This document shows, one piece after another, positions 24,260-32,392 of a stretch of DNA of 64,000 bases. The stretch comes from Amycolatopsis xylanica (GTDB lineage Bacteria; Actinomycetota; Actinomycetes; Mycobacteriales; Pseudonocardiaceae). The stretch is from assembly GCF_900107045.1 (NCBI RefSeq), contig NZ_FNON01000009.1:186001-250000 (forward strand). The letters run 5' to 3'. The translations under genes and the position numbers were made by a program. The notes beneath the pieces are model-generated. The model searched no databases. It was not told the DNA's origin and saw only the letters and a program-made list of their open reading frames with translations. Position 1 is the first letter of the stretch. Every line of letters starts with the position of its first letter.

Positions 24260-25795
24260 TCAGCCGAACGGCGGGGCGTCCACCTTGCAGGAGGCGCTCG
24301 CCGGCGGCAGCACGCCGGTGAACAGGTACTCGCGCTTCATCTTCTCCGCGCAGGTGCTGATCGCGAACATGGTGCTGTGGCCGGAGCCCTCGATCACGTT
24401 CACCTGGGCGCGGGCGAGCTGCTTCGCGCCGTCGTACGCGCCGTGCAGCGGCGTCGACGGGTCGAAGCGGGCGTTGAGCACCAGGATCGGCGCCGAGGTC
24501 GGGCGGTTCCACGGGCCGGTGTAGCGGTCGTCGTCCTTGGACTGCCAGAACGCGCAGCTCATCATGTCGAACACGCCGATGCGGCCGAAGTACGGCACGC
24601 GCTGGTCCTCGGTGATGGCCGCGGCGCTGTAGACGGCGGGGTCACGCGGGAAGACGCTGTCCGTGCACTGGATCGCGTTGAACGCCTCGTCGCGGTTGCT
24701 CAGATAAGGCTCGCCGGCGACAGCGGCCGACCTAGCCGCCGCAGCGGTGGGAGCGTCGTAAAGCTTCTGAAGCAGCGAGGCGGTGTCCGCGTAGCCACTG
24801 GGGATGGACAGGTCTCCTGCGGCGTTCACGATCGCCGAGTAGCTGTATGAGGTCCCGTCTACGACGATCGGCCCTTGCTTGGCCTTCGCGACGATAGCCT
24901 CCCACTTCGCACGCAGGTCACCGGCCGAGAAGGCACACTTCGGCCCCGCGAGCTTGCACTGCTGCAGGAAGTACTCGAAGGTGTCGGCGATGCCGCGCGG
25001 CACGTCCTGGCGGCTGTCGAGCGGGACCGTCGTGCCCTGGTCGCCGTGGCCGGAGACGTTGCCGACGAAGTCCATCGAGCCGTCGAACGCCATCGCGCGG
25101 ACGCGGCCGGGGAACAGGTTCGCGTAGATGGCGCCGAGCTGCGTGCCGTACGAGATCCCGTGATAGGTCAGCTTCGCGTCGCCGACGGCGCGGCGCAGCA
25201 GTTCGAGGTCGCGCGCGGTGTTGGCGGTCGAAGCGTGCTTGAGGATCTCGCCCGCCTGCGACTGGCAGTGCGCCGCGAGCGCCTTCGCGTCGGAGTAGAA
25301 CGCGGCTTCGCCGCTGGGGTCGCCCGGCATTTCCGGGCGCGCGGCGTAGAAGGCCTGCTGCTCGGCCTCGGTCGGGAAGCAGCGGACGCCCGCGCTGCGC
25401 GCGATGCCGCGCGGATCCCACGAAACGAGGTCGAACCGGGCCTTCAGCTCCGGCGAGAAGATCCAGGTGCGTTCCGCGCGCTGCCGCAGCCGGTCCACAC
25501 CGGACGATCCGGGGCCGCCGAAGTTCACGAACAGGCTGCCGATGCGCTTCGACGGATCGGAGGCGCGCAGCCGGATGAGGGCGAGGTCGATCTTCTGGCC
25601 GAACGGCCGGTCGTAGTCGAGCGGGACGGACGCGGTGGCGCACTGGAACCCGCCGTCGCAGTCGACCCAGTTCAGTTTCGGGGTCGCCGCGACGTCGACG
25701 CGGACATCGCTGTAAGGCTCGGCGAACGCGGGTACGGAGACTAGTCCGGTCAGTGCGATGACCGCACCGAACAGGACCCCCAGGCGTGATCTCAC
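24260..25795 (-). CDS. Secreted S33-family alpha/beta hydrolase (tripeptidyl aminopeptidase-like)
   Basis: The 511-residue protein has a signal peptide (VRSRLGVLFGAVIALTGLVS, then VPAFA). The catalytic elements are the oxyanion region VNFGGPGSSG, the nucleophile motif GISYGTQLG, the acid in LNARFDPSTP and the histidine in GSGHST, as in Streptomyces tripeptidyl aminopeptidases. GTG 25795 is preferred because GGAGG stands eight bases upstream and the signal peptide then begins properly; the ATG at 25810 overlaps that site. It should cut peptides outside the cell. Confidence 0.87.
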   Translation of the reverse strand: MRSRLGVLFGAVIALTGLVSVPAFAEPYSDVRVDVAATPKLNWVDCDGGFQCATASVPLDYDRPFGQKIDLALIRLRASDPSKRIGSLFVNFGGPGSSGVDRLRQRAERTWIFSPELKARFDLVSWDPRGIARSAGVRCFPTEAEQQAFYAARPEMPGDPSGEAAFYSDAKALAAHCQSQAGEILKHASTANTARDLELLRRAVGDAKLTYHGISYGTQLGAIYANLFPGRVRAMAFDGSMDFVGNVSGHGDQGTTVPLDSRQDVPRGIADTFEYFLQQCKLAGPKCAFSAGDLRAKWEAIVAKAKQGPIVVDGTSYSYSAIVNAAGDLSIPSGYADTASLLQKLYDAPTAAAARSAAVAGEPYLSNRDEAFNAIQCTDSVFPRDPAVYSAAAITEDQRVPYFGRIGVFDMMSCAFWQSKDDDRYTGPWNRPTSAPILVLNARFDPSTPLHGAYDGAKQLARAQVNVIEGSGHSTMFAISTCAEKMKREYLFTGVLPPASASCKVDAPPFG

Positions 25796-25895
25796 GCGAA
25801 ATACCTCCATGTGGTCAGGATTCAACGTCCGTAAGACTCCCGGACCGCCCCGAGGTTGCTTGACTCCACCCTTGGAGGAGCGCAGAATTAAACGC

Positions 25896-26621
25896 ATGGC
25901 TAATTCTGCGATCTCGGTCGCCGGACTGCGGGTCCGGCGTGGCGGTCGCGTGGTCGTCGACGGGGTGGGCTTCGACGTGCCGCGCGGGGTGGTCACCGGC
26001 CTGCTCGGGCCCAGTGGCTGCGGCAAGACCACGCTCCTGCGCGCGATCGTCGGCGTGCAGATCGTGGCGGGCGGCACGGTCACCGTGCTCGGTCATCCGG
26101 CGGGCGCGCCGCCGCTGCGCAGGCTGATCGGGTACGCCACGCAGAGCCCGGCCATCTACGCGGACCTGACGGTGACCGAGTCCCTGCGCTACTTCGCCGA
26201 CGTGCTGCGCGCGCCGAAGTCCGATGTGGACAGAGTGATCGCCGAGGTCGGCCTCACCGACCACGCCGACAAGCTCACCGGCTCGCTCTCCGGCGGCCAG
26301 CTCAGCCGCGCCAACCTCGCGGTCGCCCTGCTCGGCAAGCCGGAGCTGCTGGTGCTCGACGAGCCGACCGTCGGCCTCGATCCCGTGCTCCGCGACGAGC
26401 TGTGGGGCCTGTTCCGCAAGCTCGCCGCGTCCGGGGTCACCCTGCTCGTCTCCAGCCACGTGATGGACGAGGCGGCCCGCTGCGACCGGCTGCTCCTCAT
26501 GCGCGACGGCAAGCTACTCGCCGACGACACTCCCCAGCACCTGCGCGAACGCACCGAGGCCACCGACCTGGAGCAGGCCTTCCTGCGGCTCGTCCGCGAA
26601 ACCGAGGTGACCCCGTCATGA
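25896..26621 (+). CDS. ABC transporter ATP-binding protein
   Basis: A 241-residue ATPase with Walker A GPSGCGKTT, Q-loop GYATQSPAIY, signature SGSLSGGQLSR, Walker B LLVLDEPT and the H-loop SSHVMDE. The closest type is the DrrA/NodI-like export ATPase group that pairs with one ABC-2 permease. It overlaps the permease gene as ATGA. ATG 25896 starts the conserved region. Substrate unknown. Confidence 0.92.
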   Translation: MANSAISVAGLRVRRGGRVVVDGVGFDVPRGVVTGLLGPSGCGKTTLLRAIVGVQIVAGGTVTVLGHPAGAPPLRRLIGYATQSPAIYADLTVTESLRYFADVLRAPKSDVDRVIAEVGLTDHADKLTGSLSGGQLSRANLAVALLGKPELLVLDEPTVGLDPVLRDELWGLFRKLAASGVTLLVSSHVMDEAARCDRLLLMRDGKLLADDTPQHLRERTEATDLEQAFLRLVRETEVTPS

Positions 26622-27352
26622 ACCCCGCACTCGTGCTCGCCACCGCCCGCCGCATCCTCACCCAGCTCCGCCACGACCACCGCACGGTCGCGATGCTGCT
26701 GCTGGTGCCCTCGCTGCTGATGGTGCTGCTGCGCTTCGTGTTCAACAACGAGCTGCTGTTCAGCCACATCGCGCCCGCGCTACTCGGGGTGTTCCCTTTC
26801 CTGATCATGTTCCTGATCACCTCGATCACCACCCTGCGCGAGCGCACCACCGGAACACTCGAGCGGCTGATGACACTGCCGATCGGCAGGCTCGACCTGC
26901 TCTTCGGCTACGCGCTCGCGTTCGGCCTGATCGCGGTCGCCCAGGTCGCGATCGCGACCGGGATCTCCTTGGCCTGGCTGGGTTTGGACATCAACGGTTC
27001 CATTTGGACACTCCTGCTGATCGCCGTGCTCGACGCGCTGCTCGGCATGGCGCTCGGCCTGTTCGTCAGCGCGTTCGCGCGCACGGAGTTCCAGGCGGTC
27101 CAGTTCATGCCGGTGTTCGTGCTGCCGCAGATCCTGCTGTGCGGCCTGTTCATGCCGCGCGGCCAGATGGGCTGGCTGCTGAACTGGCTCTCGAACGTCA
27201 TGCCGCTTTCGTACGCGGTCGAAGCGCTGACCCGCGTGACGACCTCGTCGACGGTCGACGCGACCCTGCTCCGGAACCTGCTGATCGTGGCCTGCTGCGC
27301 GCTGGCCGCTTTGGTGCTCGGCGCGGCGACGCTGCGCCGCCGGACGCCCTAG
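26618..27352 (+). CDS. ABC-2 type transporter permease
   Basis: The 244-residue membrane protein has six predicted helices and the ABC-2 pattern with TTGTLERLMTLPI after helix 2 and PQILLCGLFMPRGQMGWLLN before the last helices. It forms an exporter with the ATPase encoded just upstream. No regulator is attached; efflux of drugs or lipids is possible but not shown. Confidence 0.9.
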   Translation: MNPALVLATARRILTQLRHDHRTVAMLLLVPSLLMVLLRFVFNNELLFSHIAPALLGVFPFLIMFLITSITTLRERTTGTLERLMTLPIGRLDLLFGYALAFGLIAVAQVAIATGISLAWLGLDINGSIWTLLLIAVLDALLGMALGLFVSAFARTEFQAVQFMPVFVLPQILLCGLFMPRGQMGWLLNWLSNVMPLSYAVEALTRVTTSSTVDATLLRNLLIVACCALAALVLGAATLRRRTP

Positions 27353-27364
27353 TAGGTTGCTGGC

Positions 27365-27748
27365 ATGGGATCCGAGTACGAGCGCCTGGCCGCCGAGAAG
27401 TACCTGATGCTGACGACGTTCCGCAAAACCGGCGTCCCGGTCGCGACGCCGCTCTGGGCCGCGGGCGACAACGGCGAGATCGTGCTGTGGTCCGAGCGCA
27501 AGGCCGGCAAGATCAAGCGCATCCGCAACAGCGGCCGCGTCGAACTCCAGGCCTGCGACCTGCGCGGCAAGCAGACCCACGGCGCGGTCGTCACGGGCGA
27601 GGCCCGCCTGCTCGACGACGAGGGCACCGAGCGCGTCCGCAAGCTGATCGCGAAGAAGTACGGCATCGTCGGGCAGGTGACCATGTTCTTCAGCAAGCTC
27701 CGCGGCCCTCGCGACCGGACCATCGGCGTCGCCATCAAGCTCGGATGA
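27365..27748 (+). CDS. PPOX-class F420-dependent oxidoreductase (Rv2061-like)
   Basis: A 127-residue split-barrel flavin/deazaflavin protein: EYERLAAEKYLMLTTFRKTG, GVPVATPLWAAGDNGEIVLW, AGKIKRIRNSGRVELQACDL and a C-terminal RDRTIGVAIKL. This matches the short PPOX-family group annotated as F420-binding in actinobacteria. It begins 12 bases after the ABC permease, so it may be cotranscribed. Which substrate is reduced is unknown. Confidence 0.82.
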   Translation: MGSEYERLAAEKYLMLTTFRKTGVPVATPLWAAGDNGEIVLWSERKAGKIKRIRNSGRVELQACDLRGKQTHGAVVTGEARLLDDEGTERVRKLIAKKYGIVGQVTMFFSKLRGPRDRTIGVAIKLG

Positions 27749-27763
27749 ACCGCGTCTCCTCGG

Positions 27764-27897
27764 GGTCATGAGTGTTCAGACCGGGGCGCGGTCTGGGTGA
27801 CAAGGGCGGCCCTTGTCACCCAGAGCGTTGCAAGGGCGGCCCTTGTCACGTGCCAAGGTGAGCCGGTCCGCTAGAACCGGCCGCAACACTCACGACC
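27764..27897. repeat. Composite repeat: GGTCATGAGTG element containing CAAGGGCGGCCCTTG palindromes (copy 6)
   Basis: Outer arms GGTCATGAGTGTT (27764-27776) and AACACTCACGACC (27885-27897) are 108 bases apart instead of the usual 26 or so. Between them lie two CAAGGGCGGCCCTTG hairpins (27795-27821 with GGGTGA/TCACCC flanks, and 27828-27848) and a CCGGTC...GAACCGG remnant of the usual core. It looks like one module inserted in another. It lies between convergent genes and supplies the stop codon of the AraC gene. Confidence 0.75.
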
Positions 27898-28810
27898 CCA
27901 CGACGGTCAGCGAGAGCCGGTACTCGCGCGGGCTCACGCCGCGCTCCCGTTTGAACGCCGTGCTCAAGGCGAAAGCGCTCCCGTACCCCACCCGCTGCGC
28001 CACCGAAGCGACCGTCGCGTCCGGCTCGCGCAGGAGGTCGGCGGCCATCGCCAGCCGCCAGCCCGTCAGGAACGACATCGGCGGCTCCCCGACCAGGTCC
28101 GTGAACCGCCGCGCCAGTGACGCCCGCGAGATCCCGGTCTCCGAAGCCAGGTTCGCAACCGTCCAAGGATGCGCGGGATTGTTGTGCAGCAACCGAAGCG
28201 CGGGCCCGACGACAGGATCGCTGTGCGCCCGGTACCAGGCAGGCGCCTCCGCTTCGGGCCGGGAGAACCATCGGCGCAAGGTGTCGATCAGCAGCAAATC
28301 CAGCAGGCGGTCCAAAACCGCCTCCTGGCCCGGCTGATCTTTACCGATTTCCTCAGCCAGCAACGGAATCAACGGTCCCTCGGCCGACACGACGACGCGC
28401 GGGGGCAAGGCGCTCAGCAGGCGGGCGCTGACCTCGCCGCGCATTTGGTAGGTGCCGGTCAACAACGTGGTCGAGCCGTCGACGTCGTTGCCCCAGGTGC
28501 GGGTGCCGAGGTCGCGCATCTCGACCTCTTGACCGTCCGGGGTCGCGCAGCGCTGACCGGGGTGGATGACCACCTGCACCGGGGTCGACGGGTCGTCGGC
28601 GACCGTGTACGGGTCGGGGCCGCGCATGATCGCGACGTCGCCGGCGGACAAACGGACCTCGTCGATCCAAGCCGACCCGCTCACCACCGCGACCACTGTC
28701 AGGGGCGCCTCGTCCTGGATGCGCATCGACCAGGGCGGATTCAAGACCGAGCGGAGCAGGAAGGCGCCTTGGGCCCGGGGGCCGTCGAGCAAACCGGCGA
28801 GTGCGTCCAT
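27890..28810 (-). CDS. AraC-family regulator with cupin-like N-terminal domain
   Basis: The 306-residue protein has an N-terminal sensor domain of the cupin_6 type (PPWSMRIQDEAPLTVVAVVS through about residue 180) and a C-terminal double HTH (WTVANLASETGISRASLARR and VASVAQRVGYGSAFALSTAF). It is divergent from the NmrA-DUF1772 pair with 82 bases between, and probably controls it. The stop codon is in the composite repeat and the protein ends Gly-Ser. Confidence 0.87.
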   Translation of the reverse strand: MDALAGLLDGPRAQGAFLLRSVLNPPWSMRIQDEAPLTVVAVVSGSAWIDEVRLSAGDVAIMRGPDPYTVADDPSTPVQVVIHPGQRCATPDGQEVEMRDLGTRTWGNDVDGSTTLLTGTYQMRGEVSARLLSALPPRVVVSAEGPLIPLLAEEIGKDQPGQEAVLDRLLDLLLIDTLRRWFSRPEAEAPAWYRAHSDPVVGPALRLLHNNPAHPWTVANLASETGISRASLARRFTDLVGEPPMSFLTGWRLAMAADLLREPDATVASVAQRVGYGSAFALSTAFKRERGVSPREYRLSLTVVGS

Positions 28811-28892
28811 GTCCGTCAGCGTAGACGCTTGCGTATGAAATTGCGATTCTCAGCTATGGAGAGTCTCACTCGACGCCGCTTAACTAAGTCCC

Positions 28893-29690
28893 ATGACAAA
28901 CACCTTGATCACCGGAGGCACCGGCAAGACCGGCAGCCGCATCGCTCGGAAGCTCGGCGCCCAGGCCCGCGTCGGGTCTCGGCAAGGTCTCCCGGCCTTC
29001 GACTGGGAGGACCGCTCGACCTGGCAACCCGCGCTCGAAGGCATGGACGCCGCCTACCTGTCGTACTTCCCCGACCTCGCGGTCCCGGGTGCCGCCGAGA
29101 TCGTCGGCGCGTTCGCCGAACTCGCCGCTTCCCAAGGCACCAAACGGCTTGTGCTGCTGTCGGGCCGCGGCGAAGAGGGCGCGGAGTACGCCGAGCGAGC
29201 CGTTCAGGAGTCCGGCGCGGACTGGACGATCCTGCGGGCGAGCTGGTTCAACCAGAACTTCAGCGAGGGTTACCTGCTCGAGCCCGTGCTCGAGGGGACC
29301 GTAGCGCTTCCCGCCGGTGACACGCCCGAGCCGTTCGTGGACGCCGACGACATCGCGGACGTCGCCGTCGCCGCGCTCACCGACGACCGGCACATCGGCG
29401 AGGTGTACGAGCTGACCGGGCCGCGGCTGCTGACCTTCGCCGAGGTCACCGCCGAGATCGCCAAGGCGAGCGGGCGCGACGTCCGGTTTCAGCAGATCAC
29501 CTTCGAGGAGTTCGCGAGCCCGGAGATCCCGGGCGATGTGCTGGAACTCCTCAAGTATCTGTTCACCGAGGTGCTCGACGGCCGTAACGCCAGCCTCGCC
29601 GACGGGGTGCAGCGCGCACTGGGGCGCGCACCGCGTGATTTCACGGACTACGCTCGCGAAACCGCCGCTAGGGGCGTCTGGGAGGCATGA
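28893..29690 (+). CDS. NmrA-like NAD(P)-binding oxidoreductase
   Basis: The 265-residue protein opens MTNTLITGGTGKTGSRIARK, the GxxGxxG nucleotide motif of atypical short-chain dehydrogenases, with the ILRASWFNQNF and FVDADDIADVAVAAL segments of the NmrA / quinone-reductase-like group. It may act as a quinone reductase or as a redox sensor. Its stop overlaps the DUF1772 gene as ATGA. The divergent AraC regulator likely controls both. Confidence 0.85.
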   Translation: MTNTLITGGTGKTGSRIARKLGAQARVGSRQGLPAFDWEDRSTWQPALEGMDAAYLSYFPDLAVPGAAEIVGAFAELAASQGTKRLVLLSGRGEEGAEYAERAVQESGADWTILRASWFNQNFSEGYLLEPVLEGTVALPAGDTPEPFVDADDIADVAVAALTDDRHIGEVYELTGPRLLTFAEVTAEIAKASGRDVRFQQITFEEFASPEIPGDVLELLKYLFTEVLDGRNASLADGVQRALGRAPRDFTDYARETAARGVWEA

Positions 29691-30181
29691 AAAAGATGAG
29701 CACGTCACTGTCCGTTGTCATGATCCTGACCATCGTCGGCGCCGGGCTGGTCGGCGGGGTGTTCTTCGCCTTCTCGACCTTCATCATGCAGTCGTTCGGC
29801 GACATCCCGGCCGAGCAGGGCATCAACGCCATGAACTCGATCAACGTCAAGATCGTCAGATCGGCATTCATGCCCGCGATGTTCGGCACCGCGGCGCTGT
29901 GCGTCGCGCTGATCGTGTGGTCGTTCCAGGTCTGGGATCAGAAGTTCGCCATCCCGATGCTGCTGTGCGCGGCGGCTTACCTGGCCGGGGTCGTCTTCCT
30001 GACCATGGGTTACCACGTGCCGCTCAACAACGCGCTCGCTGCGGTACAGGACCCGGCATCCGCCGAAGCGGCCGCGCTGTGGCAGGACTACCTGAAGAAC
30101 TGGACGCGCTGGAACCACGTCCGGACGTTGACCAGCCTGCTCCCGGCGGCAGGCCTGGCCGTCATCCTTTGGCTGAACTAG
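29687..30181 (+). CDS. DUF1772 (anthrone oxygenase-like) membrane protein
   Basis: A 164-residue protein with four predicted membrane helices and the DUF1772 marks GGVFFAFSTFIMQSF, INAMNSINVKIVRSAFMP, YHVPLNNALA and WTRWNHVRTLTSLL. Some relatives are anthrone oxygenases in fungal polyketide routes; most bacterial ones are uncharacterised. It is coupled to the NmrA gene, a pairing that would fit oxidation and reduction of a quinone-like compound. Its stop overlaps the hisA stop by three to four bases. Confidence 0.82.
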   Translation: MKKMSTSLSVVMILTIVGAGLVGGVFFAFSTFIMQSFGDIPAEQGINAMNSINVKIVRSAFMPAMFGTAALCVALIVWSFQVWDQKFAIPMLLCAAAYLAGVVFLTMGYHVPLNNALAAVQDPASAEAAALWQDYLKNWTRWNHVRTLTSLLPAAGLAVILWLN

Positions 30182-30915
30182 AACTCGGCGACCGCGGCGA
30201 GGGCTTCCGGAAGCGTGAAAGCGCCCGCGTACAGGGCCTTTCCGACGATGGAGCCCTCGATGCCGTCCCGGGTGTACGCGGCCATCGCGCGCAGATCGTC
30301 CACACTGGACACTCCGCCGGACGCGATCACCGGGGCGTCGGTACGGGCGGCCACCTCACGCAGCAGGTCGATGTTCGGGCCGCGCAGGGTGCCGTCCTTG
30401 CTGACATCGGTGACCACGTAGCGGCTCGCGCCGTCGCGGTCGAGCCGCTCCAGCGTCTCCCACAGGTCGCCGCCGTCGGAGGTCCAGCCGCGCGCGGACA
30501 GCCGGTGCCCGGCCTCGCTGATCCGGACGTCGAGGCCGATGGCGACGCGGTCGCCGTGCGACTTGATCACCTTCGCGGTCCAGTCCGGGTCCTCGAGCGC
30601 GGCCGTGCCGAGGTTGACGCGCCGGGCGCCGGTGGCCAGCGCGGCCTCCAGCGAGGCGTCGTCGCGGATGCCGCCGGACAGCTCGACCTGCACGTCGAGC
30701 TTGCCGACGACCTCGGCGAGCAGCTCGCGGTTGGAGCCCTTGCCGAACGCGGCGTCGAGATCGACCAGATGGATCCACTCGGCGCCGTCGCGCTGCCACT
30801 GCAGCGCCGCCTCGAGCGGGCTGCCATAGGAGGTCTCGGTACCGGCCTCGCCCTGGACCAGGCGCACGGCCTGGCCGTCGGCCACGTCAACGGCGGGAAG
30901 CAGCGTGAAAGTCAC
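30178..30915 (-). CDS. priA: Phosphoribosyl isomerase A (bifunctional HisA/TrpF)
   Basis: The 245-residue TIM-barrel protein starts VTFTLLPAVDVADGQAVRLV with the catalytic aspartate, and has ELSGGIRDD, RVNLGTAALEDP and ASRYVVTDVSKDGTLRGPN with the second aspartate. Actinobacterial PriA isomerises both ProFAR (histidine) and PRA (tryptophan). A dual role is supported by the lack of trpF beside the complete trpE-C-B-A set here, but is inferred. It follows hisH by 34 bases. Confidence 0.93.
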   Translation of the reverse strand: MTFTLLPAVDVADGQAVRLVQGEAGTETSYGSPLEAALQWQRDGAEWIHLVDLDAAFGKGSNRELLAEVVGKLDVQVELSGGIRDDASLEAALATGARRVNLGTAALEDPDWTAKVIKSHGDRVAIGLDVRISEAGHRLSARGWTSDGGDLWETLERLDRDGASRYVVTDVSKDGTLRGPNIDLLREVAARTDAPVIASGGVSSVDDLRAMAAYTRDGIEGSIVGKALYAGAFTLPEALAAVAEF

Positions 30916-30949
30916 GAGGTAACTCTATGACGTCCAAACGCTAAGACGG

Positions 30950-31588
30950 CTACAGGGTGTCAAGCCAGTTCTTGAGCAGCCGGGCGCCGGCGTCACCCGA
31001 CTTCTCCGGGTGGAACTGGGTCGCCCACAACGGGCCGTTCTCGACCGCCGCGACGAAGTCCTCGCCGTGGTGGGCCCAGGTGACCTTGGGCTGCTGCCCG
31101 GCCAGCCCGGACTCCAGGTCCCAGGTGCGCGCCGCGTACGAGTGCACGAAGTAGAAGCGCTCGTCCGGGTCGAGCCCGGCGAACAGCTGCGAGTCCGCCG
31201 GCGCGCGGACGGTGTTCCAGCCCATGTGCGGGAGCACGTCGGCGGTCAGCCTGTCGACCGTGCCGGGCCACTCCCCCGCGCCCGCCGCCTCGACACCGTG
31301 CTCGACGCCACGTTCGAACAGGATCTGCATACCGACGCAGATGCCCAGCACCGGGCGCCCGCCGGCCAGCCGCTTGCCGATGATCCGCTCGCCCTGCACG
31401 GAATGCAGCCCCTCGGCGCAGGCGGCGAAGGCGCCGACACCGGGCACGACGAGACCGTCCGCGTTGAGCGCGGCTTGCGGGTCCGCGGTGACCTCCACGT
31501 CGGCGCCTGCGCGCTGGACGGCGCGCTCGGCGGAGCGGAGGTTGCCCGAACCGTAGTCCAGGATCACGACAGTAGGCACGGCGTCCAC
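30950..31588 (-). CDS. hisH: Imidazole glycerol phosphate synthase glutaminase subunit
   Basis: HisH (212 residues) supplies ammonia to HisF. Class I amidotransferase marks are VILDYGSGNLRSAERAV, the catalytic cysteine in LGICVGMQILFERG and the histidine-glutamate pair in ATQFHPEKSG. The start is GTG 31588 or GTG 31579. It is separated from its partner gene hisF by about 11.6 kb, although hisH-hisA remain adjacent. Confidence 0.95.
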   Translation of the reverse strand: MDAVPTVVILDYGSGNLRSAERAVQRAGADVEVTADPQAALNADGLVVPGVGAFAACAEGLHSVQGERIIGKRLAGGRPVLGICVGMQILFERGVEHGVEAAGAGEWPGTVDRLTADVLPHMGWNTVRAPADSQLFAGLDPDERFYFVHSYAARTWDLESGLAGQQPKVTWAHHGEDFVAAVENGPLWATQFHPEKSGDAGARLLKNWLDTL

Positions 31589-31786
31589 GGTACCGGTGAA
31601 CGGCGGAACCCCCTGGACGGACCCATGATCGCTAGCCCGAAAGGACCCATGACTGTTAAAGGATCACGAGATCTATTAACAGATAGCGATATCCGTACGA
31701 AAGTCGGATGTATCGGGCGGGCCACACCCTTAGATTTCCTAGCCAAGCGCGCGCCGTAATCCCCTTCATTGGCAAGGAGAATCCCT
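31589..31786. promoter_or_regulatory. Promoter region between divergent hisH and the snapalysin gene
   Basis: No gene is seen. This stretch is more A/T-rich than its surroundings. GGACCCATGA occurs twice (near 31619 and 31646), and CGATATCCG with CGGATGTATCG forms an imperfect dyad around 31686-31714, a plausible regulator site. AAGGAGA at 31774-31780 is the ribosome site for the snapalysin gene. Confidence 0.4.
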
Positions 31787-32332
31787 GTGTCCCGCAGAAA
31801 CTTCGTGATGGGCGCCGTCGCGCTCGCCGCCGCCGTGCTGCCGCTGACCGCCGGTATGGCGTCGGCCGCGCCGACCGCCACGGTCGTGTACTACAACGCC
31901 TCCGGCGCCCCGACCTTCCAGTCCGCCATCGCCTCCGGCGCGGCCAACTGGAACCGCGCCGTGTCGAACGTCCAGCTGCGCTCCCGCACCTCCGGCGCCA
32001 CCCTGCGCTACACCGAGGGCAACGACCCGCGTGGCTCCTACGCGCAGACCAACGGTCACGGCAGCGGCACCATCTTCATCGACTACACCCAGGCCAGGCA
32101 GTACGACGTCGTCCGGATCGCGGCCCACGAGACCGGCCACGCGCTCGGCCTGCCCGACCACTACTCGGGCCCCTGCTCCGAGCTGATGTCCGGCGGCGGC
32201 CCCGGCACCTCGTGCCACAACGCCAACCCGAACGCCACCGAGGCGGCCCGCGTGCAGCGCCTCTGGGCGAACGGCCTCGCGGCCAATTCGGCCCCGTCGA
32301 ACACGATCTACGAGACCGTCTACGCCAAGTAG
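31787..32332 (+). CDS. Snapalysin-type secreted metalloprotease (M7)
   Basis: The 181-residue protein begins at GTG 31787 (six bases after AAGGAGA) with an SRRNFVMGAVALAAAVLPL signal peptide ending MASA, possibly Tat-type. The zinc motif HETGHALGLPD (residues 114-124) with aspartate as third ligand and the following HYSGPCSELMSGGGPGTSC are diagnostic of snapalysin, the small neutral protease of Streptomyces. Two cysteines there form the expected disulphide. The LysR activator gene found beside snpA in Streptomyces is not present. Confidence 0.9.
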   Translation: MSRRNFVMGAVALAAAVLPLTAGMASAAPTATVVYYNASGAPTFQSAIASGAANWNRAVSNVQLRSRTSGATLRYTEGNDPRGSYAQTNGHGSGTIFIDYTQARQYDVVRIAAHETGHALGLPDHYSGPCSELMSGGGPGTSCHNANPNATEAARVQRLWANGLAANSAPSNTIYETVYAK

Positions 32333-32341
32333 TCCCCGCGA

Positions 32342-32388
32342 GATAAAGCGGGCTTTATCCCACCCCGGGATAAAGCCCGCTTTATCCC
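32342..32388. terminator. GATAAAGC palindrome pair, copy 3
   Basis: GATAAAGCGGGCTTTATC (32342-32359) and its inverted companion GATAAAGCCCGCTTTATC (from 32369) are separated by CCACCCCGG. Each half is a palindrome and the two halves also pair with each other. It lies between convergent genes. Confidence 0.7.
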
Positions 32389-32392
32389 GTTC

